Source of the DNA: Gammaproteobacteria bacterium
Lineage (GTDB): Bacteria; Pseudomonadota; Gammaproteobacteria; Steroidobacterales; GCA-2729495
DNA: 64,000 nt
Reading direction: 5' to 3'
Assembly: GCA_028285245.1 (NCBI GenBank)
Contig: JANQPY010000047.1
Span: 19,767-83,766 of the forward strand
The notes beneath the pieces are model-generated. The model ran no database searches, was not told the origin of the DNA, and was given only the letters and a program-made list of their open reading frames with translations. The position numbers were made by a program, and so were the translations under genes. Shown in pieces: positions 52,385 to 61,900 of the stretch (position 1 is the stretch's first letter; every line of letters starts with the position of its first letter).

Positions 52385-52936
52385 ATGAGTGATCCCGCCG
52401 CCAGTAGCGGAAGAATAACCGCGCTCGTCAGGCGTTTGCGGTTAGTCGATACCAAGTTCGGGCGCAACAAGGCGACTTACCTGATTCAGTCGCTGTTGAT
52501 GACAGTCACCATCCTCGTTGTGCTGCTCGCGCTGGACGCGGTAAGCCAGACGGTGTTGATTGCCTCGCTGGGTGCGAGTGCGTTCATCGCATTTGCATTG
52601 CCACAGCGCTATGCATCCAAACCCAGGTACCTGGTCGGCGGCTATGTTGTGGGCACCCTGTCGGGCTGTGGATTATCGCTGGTGGCCACGCTGCTCGTGC
52701 TGGAGGGTGGGGTGGACATCCGCACGGCCAGTCTCGTCTGTGGGGCACTGGCTACCGGACTGGCTTTTCTGGTGATGACGACCACAGACACTGAGCACCC
52801 GCCGGCGGCTGCATTGGCGCTTGGCTATGTGCTCAATAGCTGGGATGGCACAACCATCATGGTGGTGCTCGCCGGCATTGTGAGCCTGTCAGCAATCAAG
52901 GAGCTGCTCAGGCCGCGGCTAATGGATCTCGTTTAG
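52385..52936 (+). CDS. HPP family membrane protein
   Basis: A 183-residue integral membrane protein of the HPP family, with four to five helices. The family motif is TEHPPAAALALGYVL near residue 140, and the cytosolic N-terminus is basic. LGASAFIAFALPQRYASKPRYLVGGYVVG also matches the family. Some members transport nitrite; the role here is unknown. Its last 4 bp overlap the end of the convergent FHA gene. Confidence 0.88.
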   Translation: MSDPAASSGRITALVRRLRLVDTKFGRNKATYLIQSLLMTVTILVVLLALDAVSQTVLIASLGASAFIAFALPQRYASKPRYLVGGYVVGTLSGCGLSLVATLLVLEGGVDIRTASLVCGALATGLAFLVMTTTDTEHPPAAALALGYVLNSWDGTTIMVVLAGIVSLSAIKELLRPRLMDLV

Positions 52937-53907
52937 CCGGCTAGCTGATTGCTCAGGCGTGTAACGTCGGCCTCATCATCATCTGACATGTCGATGCCGC
53001 GCAGGGTCGGCAACTGCCCCGTCTCGTCGAGCTGTGCGTCGCCTTTCGGCAGCTCAACACGCCGATGCGTTGGATTGATGAACTCGATGCGCAGATCGCC
53101 AATGCTCACGACATCACCGTGGCGGAGCGGGCGCTGCGTGATGGCTTCCGCATTAACGTAGGTGCCGTTGGTGCTCTTTAAGTCAAACAGCACCGGATGG
53201 GTCTCACCACCCACCAGCATGGCATGATGCCGGCTCACGTAGGCACTGTTGATGGTCAGATCATTGTCCCGGTGCCGACCTATCAACACTCGCTCATCGA
53301 GCACTCGAAAATGCCCCAGGGCCTTGCCGTCACGGCTAACGAACAGCACCGGAGCGGGGTCATCGGATGGCGCCTCTGCCCTGGCTGATTCCAGATCAAA
53401 GCGCTCGCGGCTAAGGTCCGCAACGACCTCCCAGCCTGGCGAATCCAGGACATGGCCAAGGGCGGGCGTGCCGGTGAGCAGAAACGTGGCCGCAGAACCG
53501 CGGGGACCGCGAACCTGAGCCAGGTCACGCACTAACTCCAACACGTGGGGACCAAAGTTCTGCGCCTGCTCCAAGGCAATCAGCGTATAGCGGCCCTCAG
53601 CCGACTCGTGCCGCAGAAACATCGTGACAAGCGCGCGCAGGTCATCCGTAGATGCCGCGAAGGCCTCAAACCCAAGCTGGCCCAGCATTGTCTTCAGGAA
53701 ACCATGCAGGTCAGTGGTGGCTGAGCTGAAGCGGACGCGATGTTCTACGCGCGCGCGCTCGAGAAACTCATGCGCAACGCCATTGAGGGTCTCAGCGTTC
53801 GGACTTAACAACACCGCGAACGCGCGGGCGCGATCAAGCGAGCGATGGAGGTACTCCAATGCCGAGCGCCGACGGCTGGCCATCACTGCGTCCGATTCCT
53901 GAGACAT
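52933..53907 (-). CDS. FHA-domain protein with degenerate ExeA-like ATPase half
   Basis: A 324-residue protein. The C-terminal part (about 205-295) is a forkhead-associated domain that reads phosphothreonine: VLIGRHRDNDLTI, AYVSRHHAML, LFDLKSTNGTYVN. The N-terminal part (about 15-160) has the layout of an ExeA/GspA-type AAA domain, but the Walker A region is LLSPNAETLNG without GK(S/T), and the Walker B strand (YTLIALEQAQN) lacks the acidic pair. It is probably unable to hydrolyse ATP. A role in signalling or secretion control is possible. Confidence 0.75.
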   Translation of the reverse strand: MSQESDAVMASRRRSALEYLHRSLDRARAFAVLLSPNAETLNGVAHEFLERARVEHRVRFSSATTDLHGFLKTMLGQLGFEAFAASTDDLRALVTMFLRHESAEGRYTLIALEQAQNFGPHVLELVRDLAQVRGPRGSAATFLLTGTPALGHVLDSPGWEVVADLSRERFDLESARAEAPSDDPAPVLFVSRDGKALGHFRVLDERVLIGRHRDNDLTINSAYVSRHHAMLVGGETHPVLFDLKSTNGTYVNAEAITQRPLRHGDVVSIGDLRIEFINPTHRRVELPKGDAQLDETGQLPTLRGIDMSDDDEADVTRLSNQLAG

Positions 53908-54141
53908 GGCGACTTCCCGGTATCCCCGCTATCACGCGCTATGCATCGGTTGCTCTTTGTGCGCGCTGCTGCCTGGCTAAGCTTCCGTGCGAATGCCAGC
54001 ATCGATCGGGGTTTTTGCTATGTTGCGCCAGTGTATTGAGGGCTAGTCCTTATGTAAATCATGACCGGGCCCATACCTAAGACCATTTGTTCAATAACCC
54101 TGTAAGATATTGTTTATATTAATTTCATTTGGACTAGTTGA

Positions 54142-54765
54142 GTGCTAGCAGCCAACGGACTGACCCTCTGGCGTGGGCTCTACTGCCTGTTCGAGGACCT
54201 GTCGATCCAGCTCAATCCGGGCGACGGACTGCATATATCTGGTGTTAATGGGGCCGGCAAAACGACGCTGCTGCGCGTTTTGGCGGGCCTGACGGAACCA
54301 GAAGCGGGTGAGGTCACCTGGATGGGCATGCCGATCGCCCGCCAGCGCAATACGTACGGGCGCGTGATGGCGTGGTGTGGCCATCGGGTTGGCGCTCATC
54401 CAGACCTGACCGTAGCGGCGAATCTGCAGTTTGCGGCCCGTCACGCAGCGGTCCCCGACCAGGCGTGGGAGGCGCGCCTCGACGCGTTTGGTCTGACTGA
54501 TCGAGCCGATGTAAGCCTGCGGCTGCTGTCGGCCGGGCAGCAGCGGCGGGTCGCGCTCACCCAGCTGCTCATATCCGGGGCGGAGCTCTGGCTTCTGGAC
54601 GAGCCATTTACGCACCTCGACGGAGACGCCAGGGCCTATCTGGAGGGCTGCCTCACCGAACATCGGGAGCAGGGCGGACTGGTGGCGCTCACCTCGCACC
54701 AGGCACCCGCATCGGGCATGGCATTCAACCGGCTAGAGCTGGGCCGGCGGCAGCCCGTCCAATGA
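54142..54765 (+). CDS. ccmA: Cytochrome c biogenesis ATP-binding protein CcmA
   Basis: A 207-residue ABC ATPase that powers release of haem-loaded CcmE. It has Walker A GVNGAGKTTLLRVLAG, signature LSAGQQRRVAL, and Walker B LWLLDEPFTHLD. The start is the GTG at 54142, in an AT-rich leader that presumably holds the operon promoter (54080-54135). It overlaps ccmB by ATGA. First gene of a nine-gene operon to 60765. Confidence 0.96.
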   Translation: MLAANGLTLWRGLYCLFEDLSIQLNPGDGLHISGVNGAGKTTLLRVLAGLTEPEAGEVTWMGMPIARQRNTYGRVMAWCGHRVGAHPDLTVAANLQFAARHAAVPDQAWEARLDAFGLTDRADVSLRLLSAGQQRRVALTQLLISGAELWLLDEPFTHLDGDARAYLEGCLTEHREQGGLVALTSHQAPASGMAFNRLELGRRQPVQ

Positions 54766-55430
54766 TCCGCGTGCTCTGGGCACAGATTCAACGCGACTTG
54801 CGGGTTGCCTACCGCCGGGCGGGCGATGTGGCCAGTCCGCTCATGTTCTTTGCGCTGGTCACCAGTCTGGTGCCGCTGGCTATCGCGCCATCGCGGACCG
54901 TGTTACAGAATCTGGGCCCCGGCATCCTGTGGATTGGTGCCTTGCTTGCCATGCTGTTGTCGCTTAATGCTCTGTTTAGGCAAGATCTCGACGACGGCTC
55001 CATGGAACAGCTTGCTATTGGGCAGCATCCGCTGCCGGCCCTCATGTTGGCAAAGTCCATCGCGCATTGGCTGGTTGCCGGCGTGCCGCTGGTGCTGTTG
55101 GCGCCCGTCCTGGCAGTGACCTACCATCTGTCCGCGCCGACTGTCTCGGCGTTGATGATCACGCTGTTGCTGGGTACACCAACATTGAGTTTATTGGGCA
55201 GCTTCGGCGCCGCGTTGACCGCCGGCGTGCGCCAATCCGGTGGCCTGCTGGCATTACTTGTGCTGCCGCTGTGCCTCCCGGTGCTGATGTTCGGTGCGCG
55301 CGCCACGGCGCTGGCCGGCCTGGGCGAATCAATTGCCGGCCCGCTGTATTTGCTCGCAGCACTACTGGCTCTGGCGCTGACGTTGCTGCCGCTGGCGACT
55401 GCCGCAGCCATTCGCATCAGCCTCGACTAA
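54762..55430 (+). CDS. ccmB: Haem exporter permease CcmB
   Basis: A 222-residue permease with six membrane helices, partner of CcmA and CcmC. It shows the typical start RVLWAQIQRDLRVAYRR, the FRQDLDDGSMEQL loop after helix 2 that contacts CcmA, and the conserved LPLCLPVLMFGA before helix 5. Its ATG is in the ATGA overlap with ccmA. Confidence 0.95.
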   Translation: MIRVLWAQIQRDLRVAYRRAGDVASPLMFFALVTSLVPLAIAPSRTVLQNLGPGILWIGALLAMLLSLNALFRQDLDDGSMEQLAIGQHPLPALMLAKSIAHWLVAGVPLVLLAPVLAVTYHLSAPTVSALMITLLLGTPTLSLLGSFGAALTAGVRQSGGLLALLVLPLCLPVLMFGARATALAGLGESIAGPLYLLAALLALALTLLPLATAAAIRISLD

Positions 55431-55455
55431 CGGAAACGCCCGCGTACCTGCGCAG

Positions 55456-56211
55456 ATGAAACTACCCGCCTGGCTCCACAAGTTTGCTTCGCCTCCGCAT
55501 GTCTATGGCTTTGCGGGAGCGCTTTACCCCTGGCTACTCGGGCTCTCGCTGGTACTCATGGCGGTCGGCTTCTATGGCGGGCTGGTGCTGGCACCAGCGG
55601 ATTATCAGCAGGGCGACGGCTTCCGCATTATTTATGTGCATGTGCCGAGCGCTTATCTGTCTACCGCTGTGTACGCGCTCATGGCAACGGCTTCCGCCAT
55701 CGGCTTGATTTGGCGCATGAAAGTCGCCCACGCGGTCGCGGCCGCAGCGGCCCCGATCGGCGCCTGGTTCACGTTGCTCGCACTAATGACCGGCGCGATC
55801 TGGGGCAAGCCGATGTGGGGTACCTACTGGCAGTGGGATCCCCGCCTGACATCCGAGTTGATTCTGCTGTTCATCTATCTGGGCTACATCAGCCTGCGCG
55901 GCGCGTTTGATGAACTCGGGAAAGCGGATCGCGCGTCCGCCTGGCTGGCGGTGGTGGGCGTCGTCAACCTGCCCATCATCCACTACTCGGTGATTTGGTG
56001 GAGCAGCATCCATCAGGGGCCGACCATCAAGAAGCTGGGCAGCCCATCGATTACCATGGAGATGGTCTGGCCGCTGCTGCTGCTGATCTTTGCCTACAGC
56101 CTGTTCTTCGCCGCTATCCTCCTGCAGCGACTGCGCGCGGAGATTCTGGATCGCGAACGCTACTCGCGCTGGGTCGGCGGAGTGGTGCAAGCTACCGCGA
56201 GTCCGACATGA
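55456..56211 (+). CDS. ccmC: Haem-handling protein CcmC
   Basis: A 251-residue six-helix membrane protein that loads haem onto CcmE. The tryptophan-rich (WWD) periplasmic loop reads WGTYWQWDPRLTSELI, and it is flanked by the conserved histidines (IYVHVPSAYLS and IIHYSVIWWSSIHQGP). Its stop overlaps the ccmD start by ATGA. Confidence 0.96.
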   Translation: MKLPAWLHKFASPPHVYGFAGALYPWLLGLSLVLMAVGFYGGLVLAPADYQQGDGFRIIYVHVPSAYLSTAVYALMATASAIGLIWRMKVAHAVAAAAAPIGAWFTLLALMTGAIWGKPMWGTYWQWDPRLTSELILLFIYLGYISLRGAFDELGKADRASAWLAVVGVVNLPIIHYSVIWWSSIHQGPTIKKLGSPSITMEMVWPLLLLIFAYSLFFAAILLQRLRAEILDRERYSRWVGGVVQATASPT

Positions 56212-56381
56212 CTGAGTTTCTTCAAATGGGCGGCTACGCGCAGTATGTGTGGCCCTGTTTTGGGCTGACTTTTGCCGTACTGATTGTCAACATTGTCACC
56301 GCGAGACGCCGGCTGACTGCGCAACTTGATGCGCTGCGGCTGCAGCAGGCGCGGCAGGCTCAAAGGAGCGCGCAAGCATGA
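56208..56381 (+). CDS. ccmD: Small membrane protein CcmD
   Basis: A 57-residue protein with one membrane helix: MTEFLQMGGYAQYVWPCFG, then LTFAVLIVNIVTARRR and a charged C-terminal helix (LTAQLDALRLQQARQ). GYAxYVWP is the family mark. CcmD helps CcmA-B-C release holo-CcmE. It overlaps both neighbours by 4 bp and is too short for a usual length cutoff; a longer in-frame start inside ccmC is not used. Confidence 0.92.
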   Translation: MTEFLQMGGYAQYVWPCFGLTFAVLIVNIVTARRRLTAQLDALRLQQARQAQRSAQA

Positions 56382-56830
56382 AACCAAGGAACCAGCGCAT
56401 GCTGGCGGTAGGCATTATTCTCGTTGGGGTGAGCCTGGCTGTTGCCCTGGCCACTCAGGCGTTCCAGGAAAACCTGCTGTACTTCTACAGCCCCAGTGAA
56501 GTGCTCGCCGGTGAACCGCCGGCCGATCGTCGCTTCCGCGTCGGGGGACTGGTGGAAGCGGACAGCGTGCAGCGTCAGGATGGGGTACTTGAGGTTGAGT
56601 TTCGCGTCACCGATATGGAGCAAAGCCTGAAGGTGTACTACGACGGCGTGCTCCCGGATCTGTTCCGCGAGGGGCAGGGAGTGATCGCCCATGGAAACCT
56701 GCAGGCCGATGGGTCATTCAGGGCCGATCAGGTGCTGGCGAAACACGATGAAAACTACATGCCACCAGAAGTCGCCGAGACGCTCGCCAAACATGGCCAC
56801 CCGGTAGACACTGCGGGACAGCCGAACTGA
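56378..56830 (+). CDS. ccmE: Haem chaperone CcmE
   Basis: A 150-residue periplasmic haem chaperone with an N-terminal anchor (RMLAVGIILVGVSLAVALA). The haem-binding histidine is H123 in AKHDENYMPPE, with Y127 four residues on (HxxxY form). FRVGGLVEADSVQR and VEFRVTD are the OB-fold strands. The ATG overlaps the ccmD stop. Confidence 0.96.
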   Translation: MKPRNQRMLAVGIILVGVSLAVALATQAFQENLLYFYSPSEVLAGEPPADRRFRVGGLVEADSVQRQDGVLEVEFRVTDMEQSLKVYYDGVLPDLFREGQGVIAHGNLQADGSFRADQVLAKHDENYMPPEVAETLAKHGHPVDTAGQPN

Positions 56831-56838
56831 CCGGTTCA

Positions 56839-58797
56839 ATGCTCCCTGAATTCGGCAATCTCTGTCTGGCGCTGGCCTGCTGCCTTGCGCTGGCGCAAAC
56901 CGTTCTGCCACTGGCCGGCGTGCAGATGAATCGTCCGGCCTGGGTGGCCGTGGCAGGGCCAGCCGCGACCGGCCAGTTTGTTTTTTGCGCCGTTGCCTTC
57001 GGCCTGCTGACCTGGTCGTTCATCAGCAACGACTTCTCCGTCCTGTACGTTGCGAGCAACTCAAATTCCGCGCTGCCCATGTTTTATCGGGTGACCGCGG
57101 TGTGGGGCGGTCACGAGGGCTCGCTTCTGATGTGGGCACTGCTCCTGGCGGTCTGGACGCTGGCCGTGCAGTTCTCCAGCGACGCGATGCCCGCGGCGTT
57201 GCGCGCGCGCATTCTGGGCGTCCTTGGCATGATCAGCGCAGGTTTTCTGCTGTTTATTCTGACCACGTCGAATCCCTTCCTGCGTCTGTCGCCAATACCC
57301 CTGGACGGCAATGACCTCAACCCACTGCTGCAGGATCCGGCCATGGCGCTGCATCCGCCGATGCTCTACGTCGGTTATGTGGGCTTTGCGGTGCCGTTTG
57401 CGTTTGCCGTGGCCGCGATGCTGAGCGGTGAGGTCGACCGGCAATGGGCACGCTGGGCCCGGCCCTGGACCACCATGGCCTGGGCATTCCTGACCTTGGG
57501 AATAGCGCTTGGCAGCTGGTGGGCTTACTACGAGCTCGGCTGGGGTGGCTGGTGGTTCTGGGACCCGGTCGAAAATGCATCCTTCATGCCCTGGCTGGTC
57601 GGCACGGCCCTGATTCACTCGCTCGCGGTGGCCGAGACGCGCGGACTCTTTCGCGGCGCGACGCTACTGCTTGCGATCGCTGCCTTTGCTCTCAGTTTGT
57701 TGGGTACGTTCCTGGTCCGCTCCGGCATTCTGGTCTCGGTACACGCCTTCGCGAGCGATCCATCGCGTGGGCTCTATCTGCTGATTTTTCTTGGCACTGT
57801 CGTGGGGCTCGCACTGCTGTTATACGCCCTGCGTGCGCCAGCCCTGGATCGCCAGGAAGGTTTTGCGCCCCTGTCACGCGAAACGTTTCTGCTCATTAAC
57901 AACATTCTGCTCAGCGCGGCCGCCGGGCTCATTCTCATCGGCACCTTGGCTCCGCTCATCTTCGAAGGCTTCGACCTCGGCAAAATTTCTATCGGCCGCC
58001 CGTATTTTGATGTCGCCTTTCTGTTTCCGATGCTGCCGCTGCTGTTGTTTGTTGGCGTTGGCATGCACAGCGTGTGGAGAAGCACTGAGGCGCACCGGCT
58101 TTGGCGCCGCTTGCGCTGGCCCGCGGCGATCTCGCTCGTTGCCGGCATAAGCCTGCCGTGGATGATCTACGGTACACAGACGGTGCTCAATACCGTGGGT
58201 GTTGTCGCCAGCCTCTGGCTGATACTCGCTTCGCTTAGCGGACCGGTGCGCCAAGCGCTGACTGGCGGCCCCCGCCTGACCCGGGCCGCCACTGGCATGC
58301 ATCTGGCGCATCTGGGGCTTGGCCTGTTTGTCCTCGGTGTGACGATCAGCTCCACCTATGGCACATCGCGCGATCTTGGCCTGCGTCCGGGTGAGTCCGT
58401 TGCATTCGCAGATTATGAGATCAGCCTGAACGCACTGTCACAGGTTGAAGGTCCGAACTACCGGGCCCTGCGCGGCGAAGTGACGGTGAGCCGCGGGGGC
58501 GAGACGGTGGCGACACTGCTGCCCGAGAAGCGCGTGTATCGGGTGCAGCAGTCTCCCATGACGGAGGCTGGCATCGATGCGCGCTGGTCACGCGACGTCT
58601 TTGTCGCGCTGGGTGAGGATCTGGGGGCCGGCGCGTGGAGCCTCAGACTGCAATACAAACCGCTGATCCGATTTATCTGGTTCGGCTGCCTCGTGATGGC
58701 GGTTGGCGGACTCATCGCGATCAGTGATCCTCGCTACCGGCGGAGACGCCTGAGGACACCGGCCGGCAGCGAGCCCGTTGCTGCAGCGTCCAGCTAG
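56839..58797 (+). CDS. ccmF: Haem lyase subunit CcmF
   Basis: A 652-residue membrane protein of about fifteen helices that attaches haem to apocytochrome c. The WWD domain is WGGWWFWDPVENASFMPW, and conserved periplasmic histidines are in YRVTAVWGGHEGSLLMW and ALIHSLAVAETRG. The length and the final periplasmic domain (YEISLNALSQVEGPNYRALRGE) are normal. Confidence 0.97.
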   Translation: MLPEFGNLCLALACCLALAQTVLPLAGVQMNRPAWVAVAGPAATGQFVFCAVAFGLLTWSFISNDFSVLYVASNSNSALPMFYRVTAVWGGHEGSLLMWALLLAVWTLAVQFSSDAMPAALRARILGVLGMISAGFLLFILTTSNPFLRLSPIPLDGNDLNPLLQDPAMALHPPMLYVGYVGFAVPFAFAVAAMLSGEVDRQWARWARPWTTMAWAFLTLGIALGSWWAYYELGWGGWWFWDPVENASFMPWLVGTALIHSLAVAETRGLFRGATLLLAIAAFALSLLGTFLVRSGILVSVHAFASDPSRGLYLLIFLGTVVGLALLLYALRAPALDRQEGFAPLSRETFLLINNILLSAAAGLILIGTLAPLIFEGFDLGKISIGRPYFDVAFLFPMLPLLLFVGVGMHSVWRSTEAHRLWRRLRWPAAISLVAGISLPWMIYGTQTVLNTVGVVASLWLILASLSGPVRQALTGGPRLTRAATGMHLAHLGLGLFVLGVTISSTYGTSRDLGLRPGESVAFADYEISLNALSQVEGPNYRALRGEVTVSRGGETVATLLPEKRVYRVQQSPMTEAGIDARWSRDVFVALGEDLGAGAWSLRLQYKPLIRFIWFGCLVMAVGGLIAISDPRYRRRRLRTPAGSEPVAAASS

Positions 58798-58805
58798 CCA
58801 GAGCG

Positions 58806-59345
58806 ATGCGCCGGTCGCTGCCCTATCTGTTGCCTGCCTGCCTGTTCGCCGGATTGTTGTGGCTTTTCGCCGGCGGATTGCAGCGCGACCCGAGCACCAT
58901 CGAGTCGCCGCTCATTGGCCGTCCAGCACCGTCATTTGACTTGCCAAGTCTTAAGGACCCAGCCGTGCGGGTCAGCGATGCTGCCTTGCGCGGGCAGGTC
59001 AGTGTCGTCAACGTATGGGCAACCTGGTGCACCGGGTGCCGGCAGGAACACAGCACGCTGCTGGCTATCGCGGCCCAGAACGAGGTGCCCATCATTGGGC
59101 TGAACTGGAAGGATGATACGGAACTTGCCAGGCGCTGGCTTGCTGAGCTCGGCGATCCTTACCGCATCACAGCCGTCGATGCCGATGGCCGGGTGGCTAT
59201 CGACTGGGGTGTTTATGGCGCCCCGGAAACCTATCTCGTGGGTGCGGACGGCACGATACTCCACAAGCACATCGCGCCGCTGACCGGAGCAATCTGGGAG
59301 CAGGATTTCTTGCCGCGCATTCGCGCCGCGCGCGAGTCGTCTTGA
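58806..59345 (+). CDS. ccmG: Thiol:disulfide interchange protein CcmG (DsbE)
   Basis: A 179-residue membrane-anchored thioredoxin-fold protein that keeps apocytochrome cysteines reduced. The active site is WATWCTGCRQEH, a CTGC variant of the usual CPxC/CVxC. GLNWKDD and GVYGAPETYLV are the CcmG-specific acidic and cis-proline blocks. It ends in a TGATG overlap with ccmH. Confidence 0.95.
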   Translation: MRRSLPYLLPACLFAGLLWLFAGGLQRDPSTIESPLIGRPAPSFDLPSLKDPAVRVSDAALRGQVSVVNVWATWCTGCRQEHSTLLAIAAQNEVPIIGLNWKDDTELARRWLAELGDPYRITAVDADGRVAIDWGVYGAPETYLVGADGTILHKHIAPLTGAIWEQDFLPRIRAARESS

Positions 59346-59764
59346 TGCGCACCTTTACTATCATCGCGACGCTGTGCTGGTCGCTAAGCTGTGCAGCCTT
59401 CGACGTCACGCCGCCGCTGCCCGACGCGGCACAGCAGGCGCTATACGAGCGGCTCATCAACGAGCTGCGCTGCCTGCAATGCCAAAACGAAACCATTGCC
59501 GAATCCAACGCAGAGCTGGCTGCGGACCTGCGCCGCGAGGTACGCGAGCTGGTTGCACAGGGCCAGTCCGAAATCCAGATTAAGGATTTTCTGACCAGCC
59601 GATACGGTGATTTCGTCCTGTATCGGCCGCGCACGTCGGGTCCCACTTTGGTGCTCTGGTTGTTGCCGGGGCTGCTAGTTGCAATCGGCGCCTTCGCCCT
59701 GATGCGTATCGTTCGCCGACGGGCAACGCTGCCCGTACCCGAAGCGGACGATCCGGCGTCATAG
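59345..59764 (+). CDS. ccmH: Cytochrome c-type biogenesis protein CcmH
   Basis: A 139-residue protein with signal peptide, a periplasmic three-helix domain carrying LRCLQCQNETIAES (the CxxC of CcmH) and a C-terminal membrane helix (VLWLLPGLLVAIGAFAL). The start is the ATG at 59345 in the overlap with ccmG. It lacks the C-terminal TPR part, which is encoded separately by ccmI. Confidence 0.95.
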   Translation: MRTFTIIATLCWSLSCAAFDVTPPLPDAAQQALYERLINELRCLQCQNETIAESNAELAADLRREVRELVAQGQSEIQIKDFLTSRYGDFVLYRPRTSGPTLVLWLLPGLLVAIGAFALMRIVRRRATLPVPEADDPAS

Positions 59765-59766
59765 AC

Positions 59767-60765
59767 ATGAATCTATTTATCTCTATCGGCGCGATGATCA
59801 CGCTGGCGACCGCCGCGGGTCTCGCCTGGGTACTGATGCGGCATCCCGAGCGGCCGGCGCCGCAGGCAGGTGTTGTATCCGCGCTGCTGCTGGTTGGCGT
59901 CACGCTCTTGCTGTACCAGGCGGGCAGCAATTTTGACTGGGCTGCACCGGCCACCGAACCGCAGACCATCGACCCCGAGTTCGCCGCCGCGATCGAATCG
60001 CTGGAGCAACGTCTGGCCGCTGAAGGGGAAGACGCGGACGGGTGGCTGCTGTTGGGCAATAGCTATTTACAAACAGGTGCGGTCGATCGAGCGCGCGTTG
60101 CGTTTGGCAAGGCGCTGGCGGTCTCGAGCCCCGAGACGCGGCCGCTTGCCCAGCTCGGGCTGGCAGAAGCCGAAGTACTGCTTGACCGGGACGCGCTCGG
60201 TGGTAGCGCCGGCGACTTAATCGAGCAGGCACTGCTGGCGCTGCCGGAAAACCCGAAGGCGCTTTGGTATGGCGGGCTGACGGCGCTGGTGAGGGGCGAT
60301 TCCGCCGCCGTCACCGTGCGCTGGGAGCGGCTGTTGGCGCAGAACCCGCCGGACGCCATCCGGCGAGTGGTAACCGAGCAGCTGGCCACCTTATCGGCTG
60401 ATCCAGCCGAGCTCACGGCGAGCACAACCATTCAGGTCGACGTGAACGTCAGCGCAGCGCTGCGGTCTCAGATCGCGGCTGGCGCCATCTTGTTCCTGGT
60501 TGCGCGGGATGCCGGGCAACCTGGTCCGCCGCTGGCCGTCATTCGACAACCGGCGACTGTATTGCCGGCAACGCTAACGATTGGCGACGACAACGCCATG
60601 CTTGCCGGTCGTAAGCTTGCTGATGCCACCTCGCTGCGGCTCATTGCTCGCGTGGCCAACGCAGGCGACCCGATAGCGCAGCCGGGCGACTTGTTTGGTG
60701 AAGCGAACTGGGCCGCTGGCGATGGCCCGGTATCGATCGCTATCGATCAGATCGTACAACCCTGA
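59767..60765 (+). CDS. ccmI: Cytochrome c biogenesis factor CcmI
   Basis: A 332-residue protein with two N-terminal membrane helices, a TPR region (GWLLLGNSYLQTGAVDRARVAFGKAL and following) that binds the apocytochrome C-terminus, and a C-terminal beta domain (VDVNVSAALRSQIAAGAILFLVARDAG, ATVLPATLTIGDDNAM). It begins 2 nt after the ccmH stop and ends the operon. A GC-rich inverted repeat without a T-run lies at 60766-60815. Confidence 0.93.
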   Translation: MNLFISIGAMITLATAAGLAWVLMRHPERPAPQAGVVSALLLVGVTLLLYQAGSNFDWAAPATEPQTIDPEFAAAIESLEQRLAAEGEDADGWLLLGNSYLQTGAVDRARVAFGKALAVSSPETRPLAQLGLAEAEVLLDRDALGGSAGDLIEQALLALPENPKALWYGGLTALVRGDSAAVTVRWERLLAQNPPDAIRRVVTEQLATLSADPAELTASTTIQVDVNVSAALRSQIAAGAILFLVARDAGQPGPPLAVIRQPATVLPATLTIGDDNAMLAGRKLADATSLRLIARVANAGDPIAQPGDLFGEANWAAGDGPVSIAIDQIVQP

Positions 60766-60819
60766 GCGGCCGCGCAGCGCGGGCGGCGAGAGGCCGCGCG
60801 CATCGCATACTGACAGAAA

Positions 60820-61692
60820 TCAGGCCGGCGCCGCAGCCGGCTGGCGCTGCCGGGGCAGGCGCAAGCCACGCACCAATCCAATGGCTGACAGCGCCCGTAG
60901 GGTGAGCCATGTCACATCGAGCTGCCACCAACGCAGGCCGTGCCGCGCCGAATAGGCGTACTTGTGATGATTGTTGTGCCACCCCTCACCGAGCGTGAGC
61001 GTCGCCACAATCCAGTTGTTCGTGCTGTCGTCGCCCGCGTCATGAGGCCGGCTGCCCCAGATATGGCAAACCGAGTTGACCATGAACGTCGCATGCCAGA
61101 GCGCGACCGTGCTGATGAAGAAACCCCAAACCAGCATCTGCGGACCTGACGTGCCCGTTTGCGGATATGCGCTGCCTAACCACCATCCGAGCAGATACAT
61201 GCCGACTGCCTGGCCCAGAATGAGGGCAGGGTAGTGGCGCTGCAGAGCCTTGATCTCGGGGTACTTGTGCAACTCCTTCACATTGGTCGCGGAGCCCTCG
61301 AAGCAGGCCGGGTCCCACATCCAACCCATATGGGAATACCAGAACCCGCGCTGCACGGGTGAATGAATGTCGCGATCAGTCTCGGTGTACCGATGATGAT
61401 TGCGATGATGACTGACCCACCATAGCGGGCCACCCTGAATGGCAAGACTGCCGAGAAGCGTCAGCAGAAAGCGCATGCCCCGCCCAACCTGGTAGCCACC
61501 GTGCGCCAGTAGCCGATGAAAGCCGGCTGTCACACCGAAGGCGCGCACGACGTACATGGTGAAAGCAACCCACAGCGCGCTGGCGCTGACGCCTGTGAAT
61601 AGCGCGCCTAAGCAGGCGAAGTGTCCGCCGATCATGCTAGCTTTCACAATACGCGCCTGACGCTGGGCGGTTGTCATTAGTGCCGTAGGCAT
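60820..61692 (-). CDS. Membrane fatty acyl-CoA desaturase
   Basis: A 290-residue membrane desaturase of the stearoyl-CoA/DesC type. The three histidine boxes are HRLLAH, HHRNHH (in WVSHHRNHHRYTETDRD) and HNNHH (GEGWHNNHHKYAYSA). TAGFHRLLAHGGYQV and the QGGPLWW segment are family marks. It introduces a double bond, usually delta-9, in fatty acyl chains using di-iron and oxygen. It is convergent with the ccm operon and divergent from maeA (208 bp between). Confidence 0.94.
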   Translation of the reverse strand: MPTALMTTAQRQARIVKASMIGGHFACLGALFTGVSASALWVAFTMYVVRAFGVTAGFHRLLAHGGYQVGRGMRFLLTLLGSLAIQGGPLWWVSHHRNHHRYTETDRDIHSPVQRGFWYSHMGWMWDPACFEGSATNVKELHKYPEIKALQRHYPALILGQAVGMYLLGWWLGSAYPQTGTSGPQMLVWGFFISTVALWHATFMVNSVCHIWGSRPHDAGDDSTNNWIVATLTLGEGWHNNHHKYAYSARHGLRWWQLDVTWLTLRALSAIGLVRGLRLPRQRQPAAAPA

Positions 61693-61900
61693 AGTGCTGA
61701 TGAACCTCTGGGAACTACACTTCGGGCACTACTGGAGTGCCCTGGTTAACGCCCTCAACGGACGCATCTTCAGATAACTGAGAAAAATTCTGCCGGCGCG
61801 ACGAGCGGCTGTCCCTAGCTGCCGCGGGGCAATTATACGGGTAGACCAGCAAGAATATGAAAGGCAGGGAAACAGTCGACATGAGCGGAGGGAAATCCAG

